Assembly: GCA_046349855.1 (NCBI GenBank)
Contig: JAXMBM010000022.1
Span: 38,940-102,939, forward strand
Source of the DNA: CAIXSC01 sp046349855
Lineage (GTDB): Bacteria; Planctomycetota; Planctomycetia; Pirellulales; Pirellulaceae
DNA length: 64,000 nt
Direction: 5' to 3'
How positions within the stretch are numbered: the first letter of the stretch is position 1; each line of letters opens with the position of its first letter. Positions 36,667 through 46,414 of the stretch are shown one piece after another. The position numbers and the translations under genes were made by a program. The notes below the pieces were generated by a model. That model was not told where the DNA came from, searched no databases, and worked only from the letters and a program-made list of their open reading frames with translations.

Positions 36667-39600
36667 GAGAGACTCCTTCCTCCGCGCACGAATCCGGACC
36701 AGCGTGACCTGGCCCCGGAGCCCAGGTATTCCGCGTCTTCGTCCACGACGGCCCAGACCGCATCGGCACGGGCCGCATCGTCCCACGAACAGCTGGCGGT
36801 AGGGCCTTCCGCGGTTCGTCCGCCAGCCATCCGCTCAAGTTCGGGTAACGATGTCGACATAAGTGTCCCCGTGACCAAGGACTCGCTCCCGATCGGCTCC
36901 ACGGCGAACATCCCGGACTCCCCTTCGCCGGACGTGCGTTCGTTCAGTGCATTGATGATCAACAGTGCATCGATCGGTCCCACGTAGTTATCACCCGAGG
37001 TGTCGAGGAATCCTGGGGGAAACGAAGTCAATCGGGAGGGCCGCCCCAGTTCGCGCGGACCCCGATTATTCAATTCGTCGACCACCAGCAGGGCATCGCG
37101 CGGGGCGAGCGACCGGTTCGCGTCTACGTCGAGATGGTCGAGCGGGTTTTGCCAACCCAAGTCATCGTACTCCACAGCAAACGTTACCCAGGCTGGCTCG
37201 CCGGCCCCCTCGGGGCCACGGGCAACGGCATACGCCGCATGGTTGCCCGGCGCGACCGTTCGCGGCGGGATCGTGGCCGACCAACCAGTAAGCAGCGAGC
37301 CCGAGGACGACAACGGCAGATCCCCGCCGCTCCCCATCTGCAGTCCTTCCAGGCCATTCGACTCGAGATAGAAATCAATCTGCACCACGGTCTGCAAATC
37401 CTCGTCGCCAGCGGGAACGGATAACCGGATTGCGGTCGTGGAAGTCAACGACTCCGGAGTGACTTGAAACGTATCGATGGTCAGCGGAGTATGGATATCG
37501 AGATTATCGACGGTTACCTGGGCCGGCGTTCCCCCCGTACCCGCCAGTCGGACTCCCAGCGCCCCACTTCGGCCCGCCACGCCCGCAAGCGCAACCGTAA
37601 GCGACTGTCGTGGGACGGCGGCGGAGACGTCAATCTCCTGCAGGACGGTCGAACCGAAGAAGACCTCCAGCCGGGCTCCTTCGCGCGGCTGCTCAACGGT
37701 CATGTCCAACGTCAGCTCGGTCGCCGTCGGTGCCAGCTCCACCCATTGCGAGAGCTGCGTGTCCGCTCCTTCCGTCAACCGGATACCCCAGTCGCCGGCG
37801 TCGCCCACCAGTTGCACAGTTCCCTGCACCTCCCAATAGCTTTGAAGGATTTCCCGGGAGTCCTGCAGCACCGCCAGCCACGCCGCAACGAGGGGATCAT
37901 CGGCTGCTTCACCGGCGGCCAATTGCTGCGCCAGTTCCCAGGCTTTTCCTACTTGAGTGAAGGCCCCATCGACCAGCGAGGTAAGTGGCCGCCCCGCCGT
38001 TGCCGCAACCGGTGGCGGTTCGCTTTCTCCCGCGCGGAGCCGTGCCGCTCCCAAGGGACTGTCAAGGATATACCGGGATGCAGGCTCGTTCTGCGCCGAA
38101 GTGAAATACAGTCGATGCACGTCCAAATGATCGGATGCATCCAGCGCCGTTCCCCGGATGAGTATGTCCTGCATGCCAGCGGAAGATCGTTTCGGAGCCT
38201 TCCAATCCTTCTCCGAAGCGGCGAGCGGCTGCGCGATCCGCGCCTCGATCAGCTCGCGCACGCGGTCTGAGACGGGCAGGGCTGCCAACCGCTGCAGTAC
38301 GAACTGGTGGGCGAACCCCTTCAATCCCAGTTCGACCTGATAATTCACTTTGCGATCGGCGACCGCTTCCTGCACGATACTGATATCGCCGAGCCATCCT
38401 GACGGCGGAGGCCAATCGGTCGAGTAGCCGTCCAGTGCCGTGTACTGCACGACCCGAGCACCTGCCGACGTGAGCAGCCTGGACAGTCGTGCATTGACCG
38501 CGGCTCCCCGGCTGTGACCAATCAAGTGGAACTCACGCCCCTGGAGATAAGGTGTGGCTTGAATGTGGTCGAATATCTCCTGAGCGGCTGCGGCGGCGTG
38601 GCGATACGACACATCCTCTTCGCCGACGATCAAGGCACGTGCCAGAGTCGCGAGCAGCCCCGCTTGCGGCAGGTCGCTCCAACTCAAGAACAACTGGTAC
38701 AGGATCTCGTCAGCGAATGCCGTGAGAAAGCCTGATGTCGAATCCCACGTGGGCGTGTACACCTCCATCGTGTGTTCCAGGTCCGTCCCCTGCGCCAAGG
38801 CCCACAACGCGTCCGGGTAGTCGTGGAGCCACGGAGCGAGAAACTCAGCGTTCGAAACCATCTGCGGACGAAAGCCGTGCGTCACCACCTGGACCAGTTG
38901 AGGTCGGCCAATGCGAATCGGGAACACGTCGACGCCGGTTCCCTGATTGGCGTTATTCCCCTCGTTGACCTCCACAATCTCGTTGAACGGATCGACGACA
39001 ATCCCCACGTAATAGACACCTTCTTCCGACCACCCCGGCGGCATGACTGCGGGAAGTCGCAGTTCGTCACCCCGCGCGGTCACTCCAACGTACGATGTGC
39101 CGACCTGAGGTACCGCGAGTTCACCCTGAGTGCTTCCTGCCAGCAAGAGATCGTCCGCCGTGATCTGTTCATCGCGCGACAGATACACACGCGCTCGACT
39201 GGCCGGTACCGGAGCGACAGGAGAACCCGAGTTCACGAATTGGATGTTCAACTGAACGGAATCTCCCCAGGCAAACTGCGGTGGGGCCTCAAATAACGAC
39301 GCGCCTACCACGTGAATGTCAGGCAGCCGGGAAGGGAGATTGTCAAGCGTTACGGACCACAGATTGCGGCCATGCGAACTGTCGCTCAGGAAAAAGTACA
39401 ACCGCGAACCTACCATCACCGGCTCCAGAGCTGCCAGATCGTTGACGTTTGGCAGATCGAGTGGGAGCAAAGCGGCAATGTCCGTGCCTTCGGCCGTGCC
39501 GTCGGTGGCAAATATCTGCGCCGTCCCCTGCCTCGCGAAGAAGACGGCACTCCCGCGCGATTCGACCATACCGCCGAGCCCTGACCCGCTGCTGCCCGGT

Positions 39601-41492
39601 GTCAGGTCACGTACCAGCCGCGTGGATTCTAACGATCCCTCCGTCGCCCAAAGTTCCGCGCCATGCACTCCATCATTGGCCCGCCAGAACAACGTGTCAC
39701 CCACCACCGTCAGTTCACTCGGGGAGCTGCTGTCCGTAGCATTCAGATTCAGGAATTGGTCGGTACCGAGGGGCGTCCCATCGCTGCGCCATAGCTCCCG
39801 GTCACTGGCCCCTTGATAGTTGCTGCCAAAGAAGGCAACACCGGACAAATCGACAGCGCCGCTGAAATTCACCAAACCTCGATTTCCCGGCCACTTGTCG
39901 GCCACCAGCCGCACCTGATTTCCCGTCGCCGCAAAGAGCGCTACGTCACCTCCGGGCAGGCCCGCCGTGAAAAACAGCTCTTCTCCGATCGGGGTCAGCG
40001 AATGGGGCAGCGACGAGTCAGGACCAGGCCGCAGATCACTTAGCCGACGCGTACCCGCCGTCGTTCCATCGGTCCGCCACAGCTCCTCTCCATACGCACT
40101 ATCTCTTCCCGAGAAATACAGCAGGCCATGGGCAACGGTCAGCTGCGATGCGCCGGCAAGTTCCGCGAACACTAACTTCGTTCCCGCGAGGGTTCCGTCG
40201 GTTTTCCACAACGCCCTTCCGACGCCATCCGTCCGCTTGCGCGTGAAGTAGAGTTCTCCTCGATACACGGTGAGGTTCGCGGGTTGCGAATCGAAGCTCG
40301 CCGGGTCAAACAGCCGAGTCCCCTCGGCGGTGCCGTCACTGACCCAGAGTTCCTTGCCGCGAAACAGCGTTTCGTCGACAAAATACAGGCGAGATTCCCA
40401 TGCCACTAGTTCGGTGATGCGCTCGTCACGATTGCTGTAGATTCGGGTTGTTCCCTGGGGAGTACCATCCGATCGCCAGATCTCGGCAGCCGTCTGGGCC
40501 TGCTCGCCTCGCGACATCAGGAAGTAGAACGCTTCCCCGGTGTACAACAGGTGAGATGGATAGGCAAACGTGCTATCCGTCGTAATGTCCAGCAGACGTT
40601 CCGCCCGAGGGAGGTCGCGGACCTCGAATTGAAATGTGAATCGGTTGTCCGCTTCATTCCGCTCCCAATGGCGATTCTCCGGATCCAGGATCACTTCCAC
40701 CGTGTGGAAGCCCAGAGTGGCTTCCCAACCGCGAAACGTGGTGCCATTGCCCCAGGTGCCGCTCAATCCGGAGCCCCGATCCTCGAACTGCTGGATCTGA
40801 CCATCCACCGAGACCTGTACCGTAAAAGGCAGGCCGTTGGTAAAGAACGCGACGTTTGAGTGTCGCCAGCTAACATCGATTGCCAATGCATCCCCCGGTC
40901 GATAAGGGGCGACGGAAACTCCCGCCGCAGAACCGGCAAGCCGTACGTTCCCCACCGTCAACTCAGGTGCCGGATGATTGACATCGATCGACCACATCTG
41001 GAGAGTACCGGAAACTCCGGCCACGTGATCGGTAACCACCAGAGTCCAGGCGCCGGCAAACGTTTGTCCCTGGAATGTTCCCAGTGATCCAGCCGGTGCA
41101 AACCGCCCCTCATACGGGGCGTTTCCCACGCCGATGGACAGGGCCGCCTCATCATCGAATGTTGCCCGGAGATCGCTACCCGACAATTGCGTCTGCAGCG
41201 CCAGTGCCACGGCAGTGCCCGTGGGCCCCAGCAGCGTGACCGACAGGTCGGCGAGCCGCGGATGTTCGATCCGCAAGAGAACGGTCAGCTCCTGGATCGT
41301 CTCCGGCGGCGAGAACTCGGCGTTCATCGTCTTCCGTAGTTCACCCCCGTCGGGAATCGGCGCAGGATTCCCATCCCAGAGGAACGACGTCAGCAGATGT
41401 CGCGATTCGAGACGTTCCATCGCCAGCCGGCGCAATCGAGGCGGGCACCGGTCAGCTTTGTCAACACGCCGAGACAACGTTCGTCGAGCCAT
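36663..41492 (-). CDS. Giant exported P-domain / ELWxxDGT / CARDB / hydrolase / dockerin protein
   Basis: 1609 residues. A planctomycete N-terminal sorting motif (MERLESRHLLTS, 25-36) is followed by a proprotein-convertase P-domain (about 40-170, FAGAWTLVVTDHVAGVSGTL), a CARDB-like domain, and seven ELWxxDGT-type repeats at about 330-700 (IWRSDGTPQGT, LWVSDGTAEGT, LWKTDGTLAGT, LWRTDGTTAGT and so on). A second CARDB (VEVNEGNNANQGTGVDV) and an alpha/beta-hydrolase core with nucleophile elbow FHLIGHSRGAAVNARL follow. Paired dockerin-type loops are near the end (DVDANRSLAPRDALLVVDEL and DTSGDNYVGPIDALLIINAL). Probably a surface or secreted esterase-like protein held by dockerin contacts. Hydrolase activity is inferred from the GHSRG motif only. 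Confidence 0.87.
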   Translation of the reverse strand: MARRTLSRRVDKADRCPPRLRRLAMERLESRHLLTSFLWDGNPAPIPDGGELRKTMNAEFSPPETIQELTVLLRIEHPRLADLSVTLLGPTGTAVALALQTQLSGSDLRATFDDEAALSIGVGNAPYEGRFAPAGSLGTFQGQTFAGAWTLVVTDHVAGVSGTLQMWSIDVNHPAPELTVGNVRLAGSAAGVSVAPYRPGDALAIDVSWRHSNVAFFTNGLPFTVQVSVDGQIQQFEDRGSGLSGTWGNGTTFRGWEATLGFHTVEVILDPENRHWERNEADNRFTFQFEVRDLPRAERLLDITTDSTFAYPSHLLYTGEAFYFLMSRGEQAQTAAEIWRSDGTPQGTTRIYSNRDERITELVAWESRLYFVDETLFRGKELWVSDGTAEGTRLFDPASFDSQPANLTVYRGELYFTRKRTDGVGRALWKTDGTLAGTKLVFAELAGASQLTVAHGLLYFSGRDSAYGEELWRTDGTTAGTRRLSDLRPGPDSSLPHSLTPIGEELFFTAGLPGGDVALFAATGNQVRLVADKWPGNRGLVNFSGAVDLSGVAFFGSNYQGASDRELWRSDGTPLGTDQFLNLNATDSSSPSELTVVGDTLFWRANDGVHGAELWATEGSLESTRLVRDLTPGSSGSGLGGMVESRGSAVFFARQGTAQIFATDGTAEGTDIAALLPLDLPNVNDLAALEPVMVGSRLYFFLSDSSHGRNLWSVTLDNLPSRLPDIHVVGASLFEAPPQFAWGDSVQLNIQFVNSGSPVAPVPASRARVYLSRDEQITADDLLLAGSTQGELAVPQVGTSYVGVTARGDELRLPAVMPPGWSEEGVYYVGIVVDPFNEIVEVNEGNNANQGTGVDVFPIRIGRPQLVQVVTHGFRPQMVSNAEFLAPWLHDYPDALWALAQGTDLEHTMEVYTPTWDSTSGFLTAFADEILYQLFLSWSDLPQAGLLATLARALIVGEEDVSYRHAAAAAQEIFDHIQATPYLQGREFHLIGHSRGAAVNARLSRLLTSAGARVVQYTALDGYSTDWPPPSGWLGDISIVQEAVADRKVNYQVELGLKGFAHQFVLQRLAALPVSDRVRELIEARIAQPLAASEKDWKAPKRSSAGMQDILIRGTALDASDHLDVHRLYFTSAQNEPASRYILDSPLGAARLRAGESEPPPVAATAGRPLTSLVDGAFTQVGKAWELAQQLAAGEAADDPLVAAWLAVLQDSREILQSYWEVQGTVQLVGDAGDWGIRLTEGADTQLSQWVELAPTATELTLDMTVEQPREGARLEVFFGSTVLQEIDVSAAVPRQSLTVALAGVAGRSGALGVRLAGTGGTPAQVTVDNLDIHTPLTIDTFQVTPESLTSTTAIRLSVPAGDEDLQTVVQIDFYLESNGLEGLQMGSGGDLPLSSSGSLLTGWSATIPPRTVAPGNHAAYAVARGPEGAGEPAWVTFAVEYDDLGWQNPLDHLDVDANRSLAPRDALLVVDELNNRGPRELGRPSRLTSFPPGFLDTSGDNYVGPIDALLIINALNERTSGEGESGMFAVEPIGSESLVTGTLMSTSLPELERMAGGRTAEGPTASCSWDDAARADAVWAVVDEDAEYLGSGARSRWSGFVRGGRSLS

Positions 41493-41638
41493 ACGTCAGG
41501 AGGGCAGAGAGGGACAGGTGAGACGACCAAGCCAACTCAGAACCCGCTCATGATAAAACGTCGGCCCTCCGAGTCAATTGAAGACCGAGCATGAGCCAAC
41601 TGCTTCCTCATGCATCTTCCGCTGGACGTCTCCAGAAC

Positions 41639-43051
41639 TCACTCGCGCTGCACCACGTTCTCCTCGACCAGCCCCATCGGCCCCTGCACGTCGACACTTC
41701 GAGCCGCCGGATCGTTGGACACCGCCGTGTTCCCCCACACTCGAGCCGGTGTGCTGCTCGCCTTCACGACAATGGCTGTCCCGCGGAACTTCCGGATCGT
41801 ATTCCCTGTCACCACCACGGACGCCTTGCCCGCACTCACGGCCGTCGCGTATCCCTCGAACGAATTGTCCGCGATGTTCGCGGTCGCATTTTCCCAAATC
41901 CAGATCCCCTGGCCTGACGGGGCATCACGGCCAACGAACGTGTTGCCAACCAACGTGGCTCGACCATCGACAATCACCGCCGCGACGCCACCTCCCGAAA
42001 AGCGATTTCCCTGAATGAACGCGGTAGACTGCCCGCGCACGGCCAGGAGGGGAGGCATGCCGCCGTCGCGTGCCAGATCGTTGTCGACAATCGTCGCGGT
42101 CGAGGCCCCCGTAATCCCTATCGCCACCAGTTTGTTGCCACGGCACGTATTGCGGCCGATCCACGGGCGCGCCCCGTCTCGACAACCGATACCAGCCAGC
42201 TCGTTTTCGTAGCACTCGTTGGCCTCGACCACCGGCGCGGTATTCGGCATGCGGATTCCAATTCCCGCACGGCGATTCCGCCAGCAGCGATTCTGCCGAA
42301 TAACCGCCTGCGATCCCTCGCGGCATCCAATCCCGGCTCGTACGTTTCCGCGACACTCGTTATCGACGATCAACGGGTGAGCGGCACGACAGCCGATCCC
42401 CGCGCGGAGATTCTCGTAGCACACATTGCCCCGAATAACGGGTTCCGCCCCCTCCGCAGCTCCGATACCACCGCCCATGTTCCGAAACACGTGGTTGTCA
42501 CGAATGATGGGGGCGGTAGTGGTCTGCTTCTTTCCCAGAATTCCGATACCCACATCCCCGTTATGGTGGACGATGCAGCGAGTCACGCTGCAGTTCACAC
42601 CGGTAATGGCAATGGCCGGCGTTGTTCCCTCGGCCTGCACGGCACCCTCCTCGTCCCCCAGTTCCTCCCCCTGCGACTCCCAATGCCTCCGCCACTCGGC
42701 GTCATCGTATTGACCAACGTTCGTCACGGTGAAACCATCCAGCATACTCTCCGCGGACATCTCGACTCCGGGCCGTTTCCCCTGGCCACTCGTCCCATCA
42801 ATGATCGTCAGCTCCGCGCGCCGCAACCCCACGGTGCCCCGCTCGTCGTCGCCGGCGCTGCGTAGGATAACTCCGGGCTTGAGGCGCAGGCATTCGCGGT
42901 AAGTTCCCGGCGCCACGACAACCGTATCCCCTGGCACCGCGACCTCGATGGCGGCTTGAATCGAAGCATGGTCCTGCGGGACGCGCAATGGCGCTCCCCA
43001 AGCCGACGACAGGGACAGAAGGAAGCACGCTCCACCGATCATCGTTCTCAT
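41639..43051 (-). CDS. Exported right-handed parallel beta-helix protein with regular cysteines
   Basis: 470 residues. The signal peptide is TMIGGACFLLSLSSAWG. RVPQDHASIQAAIEVAVPGDTV-like sequence opens a pectate-lyase/NosD-type beta-helix. At about 215-335 the coils repeat with the word AGIGCR (AGIGCRAAHPLIVDNECRGN, AGIGCREGSQAVIRQNRCWR, AGIGIRMPNTAPVVEANECY, AGIGCRDGARPWIGRNTC), putting cysteines at regular rungs. The ATG at 43051 has GGGAG upstream; a GTG at 43090 overlaps the upstream stop (GTGA) and would couple the two genes. Probably a polysaccharide-binding or lyase-like exported protein; no catalytic residues are identified. Confidence 0.82.
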   Translation of the reverse strand: MRTMIGGACFLLSLSSAWGAPLRVPQDHASIQAAIEVAVPGDTVVVAPGTYRECLRLKPGVILRSAGDDERGTVGLRRAELTIIDGTSGQGKRPGVEMSAESMLDGFTVTNVGQYDDAEWRRHWESQGEELGDEEGAVQAEGTTPAIAITGVNCSVTRCIVHHNGDVGIGILGKKQTTTAPIIRDNHVFRNMGGGIGAAEGAEPVIRGNVCYENLRAGIGCRAAHPLIVDNECRGNVRAGIGCREGSQAVIRQNRCWRNRRAGIGIRMPNTAPVVEANECYENELAGIGCRDGARPWIGRNTCRGNKLVAIGITGASTATIVDNDLARDGGMPPLLAVRGQSTAFIQGNRFSGGGVAAVIVDGRATLVGNTFVGRDAPSGQGIWIWENATANIADNSFEGYATAVSAGKASVVVTGNTIRKFRGTAIVVKASSTPARVWGNTAVSNDPAARSVDVQGPMGLVEENVVQRE

Positions 43052-43086
43052 GCTGCTGACTCCCAGTTCGCCACCCACCTTTCCCC

Positions 43087-44358
43087 TCACGCCATAACCA
43101 CTTCCCGGACGGCTTCCATGGTTTCCCGCTGGCGTTGCTGGACGAACACTCGCGCCTGCTCCGCTTTGGCGCGTGCCAGATCTCCGTCCTGGGCCAGCGC
43201 CAGTACCGCGGCCGGCAGACGCTCGCGATCCGCCAGCTGATCGAGATCGAAGAGCCAGTCACCGAGGCCAATGTCGCGCCACATGAACCCCTTGCTGGTC
43301 TGCTCCGCAAAACGCGCCACCAGAGCCGGAATACCACTCCCGACCGCCAGAATCGGCGAGTGCATTTCGCTGCCAAACAGTCCAGCACTGCGCAGGTAGA
43401 CGCTCCGCGCCTCGTCCGTCAACCAGAATCGATCGCGCCACACGACGCGAGCCCGGACGTCGGCCGGCAGAGGGTCGTAGAGCAACTCTTTGCCCACAGC
43501 CATCTGCGTCATGTCTTCCGGGCAGAGGAGCACTCGCAGCGGAGTTTCCCGCGCCACACGGATGATCGCCTCGCGCAGCGGACGATGATCCTGTTCCTTC
43601 ATCTCTTCGTTGCGAGTCTGGCGTTGGGGGTCCAACGGCCGTTTGCTGCCGGGCAGCGACCAGTACGGAGTGTATCGTAGTCGAGACAGGCAGCAGAGAA
43701 ACTGCCGCTCCATCAACCCGTGGTCGCGGAGGAACCGTTCCGCTTGCGGATCGTTCTGCACATCACAGGCGAAGGCGCCGTCGGGAGCCCATCCCATCAT
43801 CGGGCAGCGGACACCCTCCATCCAGGCGCGGGCCAGCGACACCGAATCGCGAAAGTACACGAACTTTGCCTGGCTCAGCAGTTCCCGGTCGTCACCTGAC
43901 AGGAAGGAACCGTGGGTGATGGCGTAGACGCCAAACGGCTTGCCCGTATGGCGGCGGAATGCGGCCACATCTTTGGCGGCCACCAGGGCCGGTCCCGAGC
44001 CATGCAGCAAAAAGGTGGCCCACTCGACCGCCTCGGCCAAAGCCTGATTCGACGCCCGTCCTTGTGCGTCGAGCGTTCCCTTGACGATTTTCAGCCGGGG
44101 AAACCGCTGCTGTTCGAGCGCTGCCACCTCGGGACTGAGATCACTCGACGCCCACAGCACAACCTCGGCCTCAGGGAGATATTTCTCCAGCAGGGCGAGC
44201 ACTCCGGGAGTGTGGGCAATGTCCCCGATATTGACGACCTGCCAGGCGGATCGCAGCAGGATGCGCGGTCGACCTACGGCCGAGTCTGCCCACACCCCTC
44301 GCACCGCAGAAGACGCCGCCAGCCACCAGGCACTCCGCAACAGCTCGCGACGGTTCAT
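43087..44358 (-). CDS. Polysaccharide pyruvyl transferase-like protein with export-type leader
   Basis: 423 residues from the ATG at 44358. The leader MNRRELLRSAWWLAASSAVR looks like a twin-arginine or Sec signal, unusual because pyruvyl transferases (CsaB type) are normally cytosolic. The core has WQVVNIGDIAHTPGVLALLE, the family opening with the NxGD motif; SFLSGDDRELLSQAKFVYFR; and the family-like end GSEMHSPILAVGSGIPALVA, equivalent to the R..SLH..I.A...G.P element. It should ketalise or otherwise modify a surface sugar, if active. The neighbouring methyltransferase and beta-helix genes fit a surface-glycan theme. Confidence 0.75.
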   Translation of the reverse strand: MNRRELLRSAWWLAASSAVRGVWADSAVGRPRILLRSAWQVVNIGDIAHTPGVLALLEKYLPEAEVVLWASSDLSPEVAALEQQRFPRLKIVKGTLDAQGRASNQALAEAVEWATFLLHGSGPALVAAKDVAAFRRHTGKPFGVYAITHGSFLSGDDRELLSQAKFVYFRDSVSLARAWMEGVRCPMMGWAPDGAFACDVQNDPQAERFLRDHGLMERQFLCCLSRLRYTPYWSLPGSKRPLDPQRQTRNEEMKEQDHRPLREAIIRVARETPLRVLLCPEDMTQMAVGKELLYDPLPADVRARVVWRDRFWLTDEARSVYLRSAGLFGSEMHSPILAVGSGIPALVARFAEQTSKGFMWRDIGLGDWLFDLDQLADRERLPAAVLALAQDGDLARAKAEQARVFVQQRQRETMEAVREVVMA

Positions 44359-44621
44359 CGGACAGTTTCCCTTGGGGCTGAACAACGTGGGGGAACTCAG
44401 GAGTTCAACGTGTCCGATTTGATGGCGGGCACGAGCGGAACGGCAACGCGGTGATTTCGCCAGGAGCGCCCCAGCCGAATTGCCGAGGGGCCGCGCTATT
44501 TGCAGTTGGATCCACGGAAACAGGCGTGGTTGTCGAACTCAGCGCTCGCCAAGCCGTTCCCGCAGTACGACCCACTCGACGTCGTGGCCTTCGTTGTCCC
44601 CAGCCAGTAACGTCTGCCGCT

Positions 44622-45392
44622 TTACGCGGCGGCGCGCTGCAGCGATCGCCATTGCTGCACGGACACGGGGCGATGTGGGACGCACCACCGCAGCAACTTG
44701 TAGTGCATCTTTGCCAGGCGGGACAAAGGGCGGGGGCGATCCAGGTTGTGAAACGGTCGAAGCCGTCGCAGACGACTCAGCAGATGTTCCTTCGCCGCCG
44801 CATGAGGTCGCGCCGCTTCCGGATCGACGTGATACTGGCTCCAACCGATCGACCCGCAGATCCCCGACGCACCGAAATGGGGAGAAGCGAGCACCTGGTC
44901 GCAGTAGGGATGCAGGCGTTCCCCCGTGGTGTTTCGTACGTCGTGAAAAGCCACAATCGCGCCGTCCGCCAGATGCGGCAGAGCCGACTGCACATCGGCA
45001 CTGACGACTTCCCGTTCGATGGCCCCATCGTGCCAGAGAAGACGAATGGGTCCGTGCCAACCCTGCCAGAACTCGCCCGAATACTGCTGCCGAAAATCGA
45101 CCAGTTCGTCCAGCCCTGCCTGCTGCAGAAAGCCGCGGCGGTCGGGCTGCTCGTACGGGTCGATCGAGATCAACCCCGGTTGCGCGGTGAGCCGACTGCC
45201 GTAAGCCAGGACCGCGGACGATTTCCCGCTGAAGGCCCCGAGTTCCACGACGGTGCCACGAGTTGTGGGAAGCGCCGCCACCATGGCCAGAAAGCGGATC
45301 TCCGAGGGTTGCAACCAGCCCGTAATCCGCTCCGCCACCGCCTCGACCTCCGCGAAGTACGCCGCTGTCAATCGCTGATCCGCTGCCTGCAT
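44622..45392 (-). CDS. Class I SAM-dependent methyltransferase
   Basis: 256 residues. The SAM-binding motif I is VVELGAFSGKSSAVLAYG, followed by the acidic strand LISIDPYE and a post-motif ADGAIVAFHDVRNTTGE typical of the Methyltransf_24 group that often modifies sugars or cell-surface compounds. No signal peptide. It heads the leftward gene set, 263 bp before the pyruvyl-transferase-like gene. The substrate cannot be told. Confidence 0.85.
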   Translation of the reverse strand: MQAADQRLTAAYFAEVEAVAERITGWLQPSEIRFLAMVAALPTTRGTVVELGAFSGKSSAVLAYGSRLTAQPGLISIDPYEQPDRRGFLQQAGLDELVDFRQQYSGEFWQGWHGPIRLLWHDGAIEREVVSADVQSALPHLADGAIVAFHDVRNTTGERLHPYCDQVLASPHFGASGICGSIGWSQYHVDPEAARPHAAAKEHLLSRLRRLRPFHNLDRPRPLSRLAKMHYKLLRWCVPHRPVSVQQWRSLQRAAA

Positions 45393-45504
45393 GAGTCACC
45401 TTCCCTGATCGCCCCACCCGCAACGCCGAAGGCTTCCGTCCGAGACGGAGCATCGGCCGAATGGCGATCGCTGTCAAGGTCAACTTTCGCTGACGGCCGC
45501 CGAG

Positions 45505-45520
45505 GGGCCCACGTCAGCTT
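45505..45520. repeat. 16-bp inverted repeat, left copy
   Basis: GGGCCCACGTCAGCTT is the exact reverse complement of 46415-46430. The two copies flank about 900 bp of decayed transposase sequence, so they may be ends of a mobile element or two copies of a dispersed repeat. Confidence 0.65.
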
Positions 45521-45632
45521 TTGCAGATCATGAGTGGTGCTGGAAAACGTCAATAGGAGAATGGGCGTTTCTTGTGTTAAAGTGGGGTCTCTGGCGGGCA
45601 GGAGGAAGAGAGTTTCTGTTTTGGAGGCCCGG

Positions 45633-45840
45633 CATGGACGCCGCATAGGACGCATTGGAACGGAAAAAGTTGCAACTTTTGGAGCAGCTGGCGGAGCTCG
45701 AGGTCGAGCAGCAACGTCGGCGCGGGCTTCTCGCGAAGGTTCCTCACTTCAGCGAGATTGAAGACGCGGGCCAGGATTTGGGGCGGCTCCTCAGCCGCCT
45801 TTCTCAGTCTCGACTGGCCAACGAAGTCGCCCTTGAGTGG
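45633..45840 (+). pseudogene. Transposase N-terminal fragment (ISKra4-like, tentative)
   Basis: ATG GAC GCC GCA is followed at once by TAG, then an open stretch with LLEQLAELEVEQQRRRGLLA and KVPHFSEIEDAGQDLGRLLS, after which frame and similarity are lost. The 'VPHxxxIExxxxxLGRxLSR' region resembles the start of ISKra4-type planctomycete transposases, from memory only. Without its Cys-rich and catalytic parts it is dead. Confidence 0.4.
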
Positions 45841-45917
45841 CCGCATGGTGCGCTCGTGGAAGTGTTGCTGACGCTCTTGGCCGATCGGGCGGACCCGTTT
45901 GGCGTACCCCATCGATC

Positions 45918-46166
45918 GTCGTGTCCGACGCGACCATCGCCGCCGCGACGGCACACCTCCGCCTTCTGGTGCCGCGTTTGAGGCTCGTCCATGAACAACG
46001 CGTTACGTGTGCCCGAACGATCGATGAATTGATGACCAAGCTGCTCGAGGCACGGGCCTCGCTAACGCGCCGCGACTTGCCAGCCCTTCGCGCGCTCGGT
46101 GGGATCGCTCCGGTAACGCGACGCAGCGGGAAGCACAACCTGAAATTCATGCGACACCTGGCAGCC
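45918..46166 (+). pseudogene. IS110-family transposase remnant
   Basis: DATIAAATAHLRLLVPRLRL and TIDELMTKLLEA resemble the region before the IS110 C-terminal domain. The stretch DLPALRALGGIAPVTRRSGK then HNLKFMRHLAA is the conserved C-terminal core (Transposase_20). The helix-hairpin part with the usual 'PGVG' motif is missing between them, so there is an internal deletion. The catalytic DEDD domain is absent. Confidence 0.72.
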
Positions 46167-46414
46167 ACAGCCTTGGGCCTCATCCCAGTCGCTGTGCGGA
46201 GATTTCCGGACGCGGCGCAGCCGCGTCTGGAATACCAGATCAGGCACCCTTCACAGGAGAAGCGGGAGGTGCGAATAACACGATTTGTCGTGCCCCTTCG
46301 GGGCGGAAGACGGAACGGATCGTAACGTGCGACAGGATGGACGCTTGTCGGACTATTTGAGCCGACGTCCCGGCTATCCATTTACCCGCCGTCCCCCCCT
46401 GGCTTTGGCCTCAT

